Shown here: positions 7,569 to 13,918 of the stretch, one piece after another | Numbering within the stretch: the stretch's first letter is position 1 | How the letters are laid out: each line of letters starts with the position of its first letter | DNA from: JACRGC01 sp035288785 | Lineage (GTDB): Archaea; Micrarchaeota; Micrarchaeia; Norongarragalinales; SBBD01 | Assembly (NCBI GenBank): GCA_035288785.1 | Contig: DATDZF010000107.1 | Coordinates: 1-18,946, forward strand | DNA length: 18,946 bases | Direction of reading: 5' to 3' | The notes under the pieces: model-generated | Databases searched by the model: none | What the model was told of the DNA's origin: nothing | The model's input: the letters and a program-made list of their open reading frames with translations, nothing else | Position numbers and translations under genes: made by a program

Positions 7569-8327
7569 TCATTCTTTTCCTTTTTTGTCTGTCAGCCATT
7601 CGTAGCCCTTCTCTTCGAGCTCTAATGCAAGCGCATGGCCCCCGGACCTGACGATTTTCCCGCCCACCATCACGTGCACATGATCCGGCCTTATGTACCG
7701 AAGGATCCGCTGGTAGTGCGTGACAAGCAAAATCCCAAGGCCCACCTTAGCCGAGACCGCATTTATGCCCTCAGCTACGATCCTTAGGGCGTCGATGTCA
7801 AGGCCCGAATCCGTCTCGTCCAAAATCGCAAATTTGGGCTGCAGCATCGCAAGCTGCAATATTTCCGAGCGCTTTTTTTCCCCTCCGGAAAAGCCCTCGT
7901 TCAGGTACCTATCCCCAAATGCAGGATCCATCTTGAGCAGTTTCATCTTCTCTTGCAGCATCTTGTGGAAATCCATGACCGATATCTTCTTCCCATTTTC
8001 GTGCGTGGAATTATATGCGCTTCGAAGGAAATATGCAAGGCTGACCCCCGGGATCTCCTGAGGATACTGGAATGCGAGGAATACCCCAAGTGAAGCGCGC
8101 CTATCGGGCGCAAGGTCCTTGATGCTCTGCCCGTTTAGCAGGATGTCCCCCTTCTCGATTTTGTATTTAGGATGGCCCATGATTGCGTTGCTAAGGGTGC
8201 TTTTCCCGCTGCCATTTGGGCCCATTATTGCATGCGTTTCGCCATGCTTGACAGTAAGCGATACTCCCTTAACTATTTCCTTCCCTTCGACGCTGATGTA
8301 AAGATCCCTAAGTTCCAATTCGTCCAT
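7569..8327 (-). CDS. sufC: SufC ATPase of the SufBCD complex
   Basis: This ABC-type ATPase of 252 residues energises the SufBD core in the cytosol; it has no transmembrane partner. Visible motifs are Walker A GPNGSGKST (36-44), Q-loop Gln87 (AFQYPQ), signature FSGGEKKR (146-153), Walker B FAILDETDSGLD with Asp170 and Glu171, and the switch His204 (THYQRIL). The frame is open further upstream to 8399, but the protein starting MDELELRDLYISVEG is the normal SufC N-terminus and its ATG has AAGGT (8335-8339) seven bases upstream. The start lies 20 bases inside the end of the hxlR-type gene, so the two are translated from one message. Confidence 0.97.
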   Translation of the reverse strand: MDELELRDLYISVEGKEIVKGVSLTVKHGETHAIMGPNGSGKSTLSNAIMGHPKYKIEKGDILLNGQSIKDLAPDRRASLGVFLAFQYPQEIPGVSLAYFLRSAYNSTHENGKKISVMDFHKMLQEKMKLLKMDPAFGDRYLNEGFSGGEKKRSEILQLAMLQPKFAILDETDSGLDIDALRIVAEGINAVSAKVGLGILLVTHYQRILRYIRPDHVHVMVGGKIVRSGGHALALELEEKGYEWLTDKKGKE

Positions 8328-8658
8328 TTGTACGACCTTCACGAGGGGCGTGCATTTTCCAGCAATCCATGAGTTCCTTCGCGCCTGTTCCAAGCACATA
8401 CTCGATCTCGAGCGGGCTGTTTCGGGTGATATTTTTTGTAATCAGTTCTGCATCCTCGAGTTCCTTTAGCCTCTTGCTCAGGACGGCGGCAGTGATGCCC
8501 CTCATCTTGTGCTTAAGCTGGTTGAAGTGGATGCAGCCCTTGTATATCTCCCTCATGATGCGCAGCGCCCACTTCTTTTCCAGTATGTCAAGAAGCGGGA
8601 ATATCGGGCATTGCCCAACCGAGCACTGATGCTTCCCGAGTTCTCCCATGTTCCCCAC
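8308..8658 (-). CDS. HxlR-family winged-helix regulator, probable suf operon regulator
   Basis: The protein has 116 residues from GTG 8658, or 113 from ATG 8649. It carries the HxlR signature: Cys-Pro followed by LLDILEKKWALRIMREI (about 21-37), then HFNQLKHKMRGITAAVLSKRLKELEDAELI, the recognition helix and wing region. HxlR proteins bind DNA as dimers and many sense electrophiles or redox state through an N-terminal Cys. Here there are four cysteines (12, 17, 42 and 99 in GTG numbering), including C-x4-C in front of the HTH. Its stop overlaps the sufC start by 20 bases, so it is the first gene of the suf operon, the position SufR holds in many bacteria; SufR, however, belongs to a different family. 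The role in suf control is inferred from position. A TATA box and an imperfect palindrome precede it. Confidence 0.9.
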   Translation of the reverse strand: MGNMGELGKHQCSVGQCPIFPLLDILEKKWALRIMREIYKGCIHFNQLKHKMRGITAAVLSKRLKELEDAELITKNITRNSPLEIEYVLGTGAKELMDCWKMHAPREGRTNGRIGT

Positions 8659-8662
8659 GCTA

Positions 8663-8687
8663 GTATTTAAAACATACCTTTATTTAA
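8663..8687 (-). promoter_or_regulatory. suf operon promoter with candidate operator
   Basis: On the minus strand TTAAATAAA (8679-8687) is a TATA-like box placing the transcript start near 8657. Between it and the start lies the imperfect palindrome GTATTTAAAACATAC (8663-8677; arms GTAT/ATAC, with a further T/A match). A repressor bound there would block initiation, so it is a candidate site for the HxlR-type protein itself. Confidence 0.45.
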
Positions 8688-8785
8688 CTCTTGCCTGCGT
8701 TTTGAAAGTATGGCTGGATGGGTGCATTTGTATTCCTGATTTCCTAGGTGCATCATAGCCCAACCACAATTTAAGGTGAGTAAAA

Positions 8786-9379
8786 ATGAAATATGAGGCA
8801 AAGAACTACGATCATCTCCTTGGCACAGCGGGTTTTAGCGACAATGCATTGAAGTTGCACTTCACGCTCTATCAGGGATATGTGATCAACACCAACAAGC
8901 TGCTCGACACTTTTTCAATGCTGGGCAAGGAGGGGAAAACTGGCACCCCCGAATTCGCTGAGCTCAAGCGCCGCTTTGGATGGGAATTCAACGGCATGCG
9001 CCTCCACGAATATTATTTCGGCGCCATGAAAAAGGGCGGTTCGGAGGTAGATATGAATTCCAAGCTGGTGGCAAAAATGAAGGAAGATTTCGGATCATTT
9101 GATGCCTGGCTTGCGGAGTTCAAAGCAACTGCGCTCTCAAGGGGAATTGGCTGGAGCATTTTGTATTATGACCAGCTGGAACGCCGCCTGCTCAACCCGT
9201 GGGTGAATGAGCAGGACCAGGGGCATCTTTCCGGCGCTGCTCCAATCCTTAACATAGACGTTTTCGAGCACGCATTCATGCTGGACTATGGCACGAAGCG
9301 AGCCGACTATTTTGAAGCGTTCATGAAGGCAGTTGACTGGGAAGTGGTGCAGAAGAGATTTGAGAATGCAACCAAATAG
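8786..9379 (+). CDS. sodB: superoxide dismutase, Fe/Mn family
   Basis: This 197-residue cytosolic enzyme converts superoxide to peroxide and oxygen. The four metal ligands are visible: His25 (LKLHFTLYQGYV), His74 (RLHEYYFGAM), Asp158 and His162 (NIDVFEHAFMLDYG). It departs from textbook Fe/Mn enzymes. The N-terminal helix normally reads HxxxHHxxYV, but here it is HFTLYQGYV, without the paired His and one residue shorter, and the usual Trp of DVWEHAY is Phe160. These changes seem to define a divergent branch, so metal preference cannot be called. The ATG has AAGGTGAG (8773-8780) five bases upstream. It is divergent from the suf operon, consistent with a common need under oxygen stress, and converges with the methyltransferase gene. 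Confidence 0.93.
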   Translation: MKYEAKNYDHLLGTAGFSDNALKLHFTLYQGYVINTNKLLDTFSMLGKEGKTGTPEFAELKRRFGWEFNGMRLHEYYFGAMKKGGSEVDMNSKLVAKMKEDFGSFDAWLAEFKATALSRGIGWSILYYDQLERRLLNPWVNEQDQGHLSGAAPILNIDVFEHAFMLDYGTKRADYFEAFMKAVDWEVVQKRFENATK

Positions 9380-9404
9380 GCTCTGCCTTGGCTCTCCAAG
9401 CATG

Positions 9405-9992
9405 TCACAATTTTTGCGTTAGCTCCACGCCATTCCCGATCGGAACGAATACAGTGTGCAGTTTTTTGTTCGTCCTGACGAATTTCAAATAATCCTTCAT
9501 CTGCGCTGCAAAATCCCCTGCATTATCCGCCGCAACAACCCCCCCTCTGCGCAAATGCGGGTGGACCCATTTGAACTGTTGCAGGTATTCCGATTTGACG
9601 CCGTCGAGAAATATGAAATCGATCATAGCGCCCCTCCTTCCGCCAATTTTTAATTTTCCCCAATTCCCCAGAATTTTATTTGCATCCCCCCCGAGAATTC
9701 TGATTGTTTTTCCAGCCCCGGCCTTCCTGAAATTTTCCTTCGCAATTTTAATCTTGGCGGGATCATGCTCGATCGTAAACACCTTTCCGCCAAAGGCTCT
9801 CGCCGCCAAGGCAAACCAGATCGTCGAGTAACCCGTGGATGTCCCGATTTCCAGGATGGTTTTAGGCCTGAGCGATTTCAGGAGTGCATGCAGGAACTGC
9901 GCCTCCTCCCTTGGGATGCTCCATGCATTTGCATGGCTTGCCGAATAGGACTCCATCTCGCCCAAAATATGCGCGATTTTAGGTGAAAGCAT
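9405..9992 (-). CDS. SAM-dependent O-methyltransferase, COG4122-like
   Basis: This 195-residue class I methyltransferase shows motif I LEIGTSTGYSTIW (47-59), the acidic residue after strand 2 in IEHDPAK (about 75-80), and the metal/catalytic pattern FIFLDGVKSEY (Asp130, Lys133) and ADNAG (Asp156, Asn157), as in catechol/caffeoyl-CoA-type O-methyltransferases that use a divalent cation. The acceptor substrate is unknown. It lies 12 bases downstream of the peroxiredoxin gene on the same strand and probably shares its transcript. The ATG has only a weak GGGAT upstream; a later ATG (9956) would remove the first twelve residues and cannot be ruled out. Confidence 0.88.
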   Translation of the reverse strand: MLSPKIAHILGEMESYSASHANAWSIPREEAQFLHALLKSLRPKTILEIGTSTGYSTIWFALAARAFGGKVFTIEHDPAKIKIAKENFRKAGAGKTIRILGGDANKILGNWGKLKIGGRRGAMIDFIFLDGVKSEYLQQFKWVHPHLRRGGVVAADNAGDFAAQMKDYLKFVRTNKKLHTVFVPIGNGVELTQKL

Positions 9993-10004
9993 ATAAAATC
10001 CCGG

Positions 10005-10529
10005 CTATTTGGATTTCCTACCTGATTTGGCTTTTTTTAGTGCATTTGGCCTGGGCGAGGGCCCCTCCCTCACCAAATTGAGCGCATTAAGCATCCCGTT
10101 GGCATGGCCCAGCGGGTTCACTTTGGAAAAAATGGCCGCTATCCTGCCGTTGCGGTCAATGATGAAAGTGGTGCGCGATATTCCCATGAATTTCCTTCCC
10201 AGGAAGTTTTTTTCCATCCAAACCCCGTATTTTTTGCAGGTTGCGGCACCAGCATCCGCAAGCAGCGGGAAATTAAGCCGGTGCCTATGCGCGAATTTTT
10301 CATGTGACTCAACTGAATCCGCGCTTATTCCCATGAGGACTGCCCCCTTTGCAATGAATTGCTGGTGGTGGTTGCGGAATTCGCAAGCCTCAATTGTGCA
10401 TCCCGGCGTTTCGTCCTTTGGGTAGAAATAAAGCACGGCCCTTTTCCCCCGAAGCATTTTCAGCGAGTAGCTTTCCCCATCCTGCGACTTCAAGGAAAAT
10501 TCCGGCGCCATATCCCCCACTTTTAGCAT
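10005..10529 (-). CDS. bcp: thioredoxin-dependent peroxiredoxin, Bcp/PrxQ type
   Basis: This enzyme reduces hydroperoxides using a peroxidatic cysteine. The motif DETPGCTIEACEFR supplies the peroxidatic Cys (44 with this start) and, five residues on, the resolving Cys (49), as in E. coli Bcp. The core GKRAVLYFYPKDETPGCT and the later FMGISRTTFIIDRNGRI fit the family. The chosen ATG gives MLKVGDMAPEFSL, the standard N-terminus, with GAGGTTGA five bases upstream; an in-frame ATG at 10571 would lie upstream of the expected transcript start. A basic tail of about 25 residues (ending KKAKSGRKSK) extends beyond the usual end near 155 residues. It heads a two-gene unit with the methyltransferase and is divergent from the Mrp-type gene. 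Confidence 0.95.
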   Translation of the reverse strand: MLKVGDMAPEFSLKSQDGESYSLKMLRGKRAVLYFYPKDETPGCTIEACEFRNHHQQFIAKGAVLMGISADSVESHEKFAHRHRLNFPLLADAGAATCKKYGVWMEKNFLGRKFMGISRTTFIIDRNGRIAAIFSKVNPLGHANGMLNALNLVREGPSPRPNALKKAKSGRKSK

Positions 10530-10582
10530 ATCCTTCAACCTCGTTATTGGTAGATTTAGCCCACCTTGCATTTAGCGAGATG

Positions 10583-10591
10583 TTATAAAAA
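10583..10591. promoter_or_regulatory. TATA element possibly shared by bcp and mrp
   Basis: The sequence TTATAAAAA (plus strand) reads TTTTTATAA on the minus strand. Its centre (about 10587) is at TATA distance from an expected bcp start near 10561 and from an expected mrp start near 10612. No other good TATA box is visible in the 106-base gap. Confidence 0.5.
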
Positions 10592-10635
10592 CACTCACAA
10601 CAAATACTTTGCGTTTAATATTAAAGGCGATGACC

Positions 10636-11427
10636 ATGGAGGAGGAAACATACAAGCAGGTGCTCGAGCAGAACAGCCGGATCATGAACAACCTATCGAA
10701 GGTAAAGTACGAGGTTGCGATATATACCGGGAAAGGCGGAGTTGGCAAATCGACCGTGACAATCAACATTGCCGGGGCGCTTGCGCTCCGCGGAAGGAAA
10801 GTTGCGATCCTTGATGCGGATATAGACAACCCCAACATCTGCAAGCTGCTCGGGCTAAAAAACAAGCTTGAGATAGTCGATGGCAAGGTGCAGCCCTTGG
10901 AAAAAAATGGCATCAAGGTGGTTTCCATGGCAGCACTCTCGTCAGAGGATGAGACGGCGACAGTGATAAAGGGCAACCTTATTGCCAGGACCCTCCAGCA
11001 GTTCCTGGTGCAGACCGCTTGGGGTGAATTGGACTATCTTCTCGTGGATTTGCCTCCGGGAACAAGCGATGCGCCCCTGACGATAATGCAGCATATGCCA
11101 CTCGATGGCTTCATCATCACCACGACCCCCCAGGAAGTCGCGGTGGCAGATGCCATCAGGAGCGGCAACCTTGTGAAGGAAATGAAGCTTCCAATCCTTG
11201 GCGTTGTGGAGAACATGGCAGGCGATATTTTCGGCACTGGCGGGGGGGAAAAGGTTGCATCAAAGCTGAATTCCAGGCTTCTTGGGAGCATCGAGCTGAA
11301 CAAGTATATCCGCGAGTTCTCAGACAAGGGGGAAATCCCCGCTGTTGCAAATCAGGAAGTGAAGTTGAAGTTTGACCTAATCGTTGACCAGCTCGAGGCG
11401 GAGCTGAAAAGGAGAACGATGAAATAA
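10636..11427 (+). CDS. Mrp/NBP35-type P-loop ATPase lacking the cluster-binding CxxC
   Basis: Mrp/ApbC/NBP35 proteins are dimeric ATPases that carry and deliver Fe-S clusters. This 263-residue homolog has the deviant Walker A GKGGVGKST (32-40), ILDADIDNP after strand 2, and the family signature VDLPPGTSDAPLTI (137-150). The usual segment ENMSxxxCPxCGxxxxxFGxGGGE is here ENMAGDIFGTGGGEK (192-206): the stretch that holds the two bridging cysteines is missing. Cys69 (NPNICKLLG) is the only Cys. The ATG at 10636 is chosen because GGCGAT stands four bases upstream, the spacing seen elsewhere in this window; ATG 10630 is the alternative. A ribbon gene and a HIT gene follow closely. It could carry clusters in another way, or be an ATPase that no longer does. 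Confidence 0.88.
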   Translation: MEEETYKQVLEQNSRIMNNLSKVKYEVAIYTGKGGVGKSTVTINIAGALALRGRKVAILDADIDNPNICKLLGLKNKLEIVDGKVQPLEKNGIKVVSMAALSSEDETATVIKGNLIARTLQQFLVQTAWGELDYLLVDLPPGTSDAPLTIMQHMPLDGFIITTTPQEVAVADAIRSGNLVKEMKLPILGVVENMAGDIFGTGGGEKVASKLNSRLLGSIELNKYIREFSDKGEIPAVANQEVKLKFDLIVDQLEAELKRRTMK

Positions 11428-11441
11428 AATGCGTGAAGGGG

Positions 11442-11600
11442 ATGGCCTTGGAAATTAACGAAAATGGCGCCGGGGAGGATATGCGCCTTGATGACCATTT
11501 CCAGGCATGCCCATATTGCAATAACTTGATGGGCGCAATACGCGGCTCGGTCAATGCGATTTGCCGCCATTGCGGCTACAAGGAGCCATGCTGTTTTTAG
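11442..11600 (+). CDS. 52-aa double-CxxC ribbon protein
   Basis: A small open frame between the Mrp-type gene and the HIT gene. The protein begins MALEINENGAGEDMRLDDHF and then has CPYC (Cys23, Cys26) and CRHCG (Cys41, Cys44), two CxxC knuckles 14 residues apart, the layout of a small zinc ribbon or rubredoxin-like site, followed by a terminal CC pair (50-51). It is 14 bases after the Mrp-type stop and 11 before the HIT start, so all three are probably co-transcribed. The ATG is preceded by GTGAAGGGG; GTG 11433 could also serve. I do not recognise the family. The four-Cys spacing is strong evidence that it is a real gene. Zinc or Fe-S binding is inferred. Confidence 0.75.
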   Translation: MALEINENGAGEDMRLDDHFQACPYCNNLMGAIRGSVNAICRHCGYKEPCCF

Positions 11601-11611
11601 GGGGTGTTTGT

Positions 11612-12028
11612 ATGGAGGAGTGCCTTTTTTGCAAGATCGTTTCCGGGGCGATCCCTGCCGAGAAAGTTACCGAGGATGGATGCCACCTGGCGTTCCTTGA
11701 CATCTATCCTGCCAACAAAGGCCATACGCTTGTTATCCCAAAGAAGCATTACGCCCATTTCTCGCAGGTCCATGGGGCGGAAATAGGGGATTACATTAAA
11801 TTCGTCCAGAAGATTGCCTTCGCAGTGAAGAAATCGCTCAACGCTGACGGCGTGAACGTTTTTTTGAATGAGGGAAAGGCAGCTGGCCAACTGATAATGC
11901 ATGCGCATTTCCATATCCTCCCGCGCTTCGAGGGCGATGGCCTCGAATTCAAGGTCAACCGCCTGGAATATGCAGATGAGGCAGAAAAGCGGCAATTCGC
12001 AAGGCGGATTGCAGCTGCGGTAGTTTGA
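11612..12028 (+). CDS. HIT-family nucleotide hydrolase (Hint-like)
   Basis: This 138-residue histidine-triad protein has the catalytic motif HAHFHILPR (His97, His99, His101). The N-terminal MEECLFCKI (Cys4, Cys7) together with His46 in KKHYAHF and His97 fits the structural zinc site of many prokaryotic HIT proteins. Such enzymes hydrolyse nucleoside phosphoramidates or adenylates; the natural substrate here is unknown. The frame extends upstream to 11561, but the ATG at 11612 gives the canonical start and has GGGGGTG (11600-11606) five bases before it. It is third in the mrp-ribbon-HIT unit and converges with the DUF255-like gene. Confidence 0.93.
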   Translation: MEECLFCKIVSGAIPAEKVTEDGCHLAFLDIYPANKGHTLVIPKKHYAHFSQVHGAEIGDYIKFVQKIAFAVKKSLNADGVNVFLNEGKAAGQLIMHAHFHILPRFEGDGLEFKVNRLEYADEAEKRQFARRIAAAVV

Positions 12029-12080
12029 GTAAATGCTTTGCCGCACCGCAGTTAGCCCCGGCTTAATTTTCCCCAGTGTT

Positions 12081-13565
12081 TCAGGTGGGCCCGCCGCTTA
12101 AGTTGCTTGCTATCTGGGCAAAGATTGCGGAGCTGTCAAGGTCATCATTCACATACAGGAAATTCGCTGCCGTATCCATGCACAATGTTGCGTATTTCTT
12201 GTTTTTTGTAACGATGAATGCGGCGATCAGCGCCCAGCATGCGAATGCGTTCTCCTTGTAAAGGATCCGCTCGCTCCGTTCCTCCCCCGTCCTATAATCC
12301 CCAAGCGACCTGCCCGCGCGTTCGATGAACGATTTCTTTTCGGGATTGAAAAAACAGGCGATCATGTTTTCAACAAGCCTTACTCCCGCTTCCAGGTGTG
12401 CTTCTTGTTTCCCGATCCGATACGCTTCCAGGAGCGCTATTGCCGCCCACGCATTATCGAGCATTTGGCCGTCGAGATACGGACCTTCCTTCCCATCAAA
12501 GCAATGCATAACGCCCCCATCTCCAACAAGGCCTTTAAGCATGAAATCAAGGGCCCTATCCGCAACTTCCCAATGCCCAAGATCCGATTGTAGCTTGTAG
12601 CTATGAAGGAACGCGAGGATTGCCTGCGCATTCGAATCGGTATATTTAGTCCTGTCAATATTTGGCGGGGCTAGCCGTTTCCTAGCATCGGCCGTTGCTT
12701 GGAAGTAATGGCTATCGGCTGCCTGCGATCCGAAGAATCCGCCGCTGCTGCCATCCTGCAGGTGCGTTTCCATCCACTCGAGGCCGGATTTGCCGATCTT
12801 GGAATATTCCGGGTTGCCAAGCACCTTCCCTGCCTTGAGGAAGACATCGGCAATGGCGCTGTTCCCGCTTAGCGTTTTCTCATAATGGGGTCCTTCCCAC
12901 TCGCGGCTATCCGCATACCTGAAAAACCCTCCCTCGACGCCATCTTGCAGCCTTGAAATTCCCGAAAGGCTCTTTTCAACAATATTCCTCCAGATTTTTT
13001 TCCCCTTCAGCATATGCTGCACGGCAAGGTAATCCAGCACGTAAGTGAAGGGGAACTTCTCCCCTTTCCCAAAGCCGCCATAAAGCTCGTCGTAGATGAA
13101 TACCAGGTGGGAATCGAATTCCGCAAGGAATTTCCCTGCAGCTTCCGATCCCCATTTTTGGGGGCGCCTTTCGTCCAATGGCTTTTCAGGCCTGCGCCTC
13201 TCGATTTTTCCAGATGCGGCCCGTTCCAAAACCGCCATAAGAGAGTTCTTATTCAAGTGACCGCTAAAGCGCATAAGCTCTTCGCCTGCAAAATCAAAGA
13301 TGACGGTTGTGGGCGTGCCCCCGGAGAAATATCTGCGTGCAACGTCCGGCCGCCTTTCACCATCCACGAAAACCGGCACAAGATGGCGGTTTAGGTTCCT
13401 GGAAATCTCCTCGCTTTCGAGCGTGCTTTGCTCATATTCGCGGCACCAGTGGCACCATGGCGCGGATATCACCAAAAAGACTGGCTTAAGCTCCACTTTC
13501 GCCTTATCGAATGCCTTCTGCGAGTATTGCATCCATTGAACTGCCGAACCATCCGGATACGCCAT
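12081..13565 (-). CDS. thioredoxin-fold DUF255 / YyaL-like protein with (alpha/alpha) barrel domain
   Basis: The N-terminal 115 residues are a thioredoxin fold with SAPWCHWCREYE (Cys38, Cys41) and the cis-Pro of GGTPTTVIF (Pro85), the hallmark of the DUF255/YyaL/SPATA20 family. The rest (about 130-494) is helical, with repeated Gly-Gly-Phe-Phe turns (GGFFRYADSREWEGPHYEK, then GGFFGSQ) and Ala-rich hairpins as in six-hairpin glycosidase-like toroids. At 494 residues it is clearly shorter than the roughly 650-700 residues typical of YyaL, so parts of the barrel are compact or missing. No signal peptide is seen, so it should be cytosolic. Its biochemical role is not established; thiol redox activity is plausible from CxxC. 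The start has AGGGAT nearby and a TATA-like box upstream. It is divergent from the 96-residue unknown gene. Confidence 0.88.
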   Translation of the reverse strand: MAYPDGSAVQWMQYSQKAFDKAKVELKPVFLVISAPWCHWCREYEQSTLESEEISRNLNRHLVPVFVDGERRPDVARRYFSGGTPTTVIFDFAGEELMRFSGHLNKNSLMAVLERAASGKIERRRPEKPLDERRPQKWGSEAAGKFLAEFDSHLVFIYDELYGGFGKGEKFPFTYVLDYLAVQHMLKGKKIWRNIVEKSLSGISRLQDGVEGGFFRYADSREWEGPHYEKTLSGNSAIADVFLKAGKVLGNPEYSKIGKSGLEWMETHLQDGSSGGFFGSQAADSHYFQATADARKRLAPPNIDRTKYTDSNAQAILAFLHSYKLQSDLGHWEVADRALDFMLKGLVGDGGVMHCFDGKEGPYLDGQMLDNAWAAIALLEAYRIGKQEAHLEAGVRLVENMIACFFNPEKKSFIERAGRSLGDYRTGEERSERILYKENAFACWALIAAFIVTKNKKYATLCMDTAANFLYVNDDLDSSAIFAQIASNLSGGPT

Positions 13566-13594
13566 CTAAATCCCTAAAAACATTGCAGTTAACA

Positions 13595-13602
13595 TTAAAA
13601 TA
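13595..13602. promoter_or_regulatory. AT-rich TATA-like element between two divergent genes
   Basis: TTAAAATA is centred about 33 bases before the DUF255-like start on one side and about 29 before the 96-residue gene on the other. Both transcripts would have leaders of fewer than ten bases. It may serve one or both. Confidence 0.35.
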
Positions 13603-13627
13603 CGTTAATTGAAGAAATAGTGGTTAG

Positions 13628-13918
13628 ATGGACGAATTCAGGGATGCACTAACGAGGCATCGGTGGGAACACGTTGCCGGTTTCGATTATCCAAAGTTCG
13701 CGAGTCACAGCTTCGAGGCGGATCCCCAACCAGTTATTGACGCTTTCCGGTCACTGGCGGAAAGGCACAGGTTGACCTTTGGCAAAACCGGGGACGTGCA
13801 AATCCGCTCAAGGGCAAATGCAATAGTTTCGTTCAGGGCAAATTCAGATGGCGGCAGGCGTTTCTTTGTGGAGCTAAAAGCATTGTTTGAACCGCCCAGA
13901 AAATCACACCCCGAATGA
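13628..13918 (+). CDS. unknown protein (96 aa)
   Basis: I do not recognise this protein. It is soluble, Phe- and Arg-rich, with no cysteine, no membrane segment and no signal peptide. It has a likely helix (VIDAFRSLAERHRL, about 36-49) followed by three predicted strands (LTFGKTGDVQIRS, NAIVSFRA, RRFFVELKALF), i.e. a small alpha-beta domain. The promoter-like TTAAAATA lies at the right distance upstream, and GTGGTTAG just before the ATG is a weak ribosome-binding site. Its stop overlaps the end of the oppositely oriented DUF1858-IscA gene by 15 bases, which fits the compact genome. Coding is supported by position and composition only. Confidence 0.6.
   Translation: MDEFRDALTRHRWEHVAGFDYPKFASHSFEADPQPVIDAFRSLAERHRLTFGKTGDVQIRSRANAIVSFRANSDGGRRFFVELKALFEPPRKSHPE

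Noticed and set aside
11156..11554. Minus-strand open frame across the Mrp-type gene and the ribbon gene
   Set aside because: It is antisense to a well-supported ATPase; composition is Ser/Pro/Arg-rich and it would conflict with the four-Cys ribbon gene.
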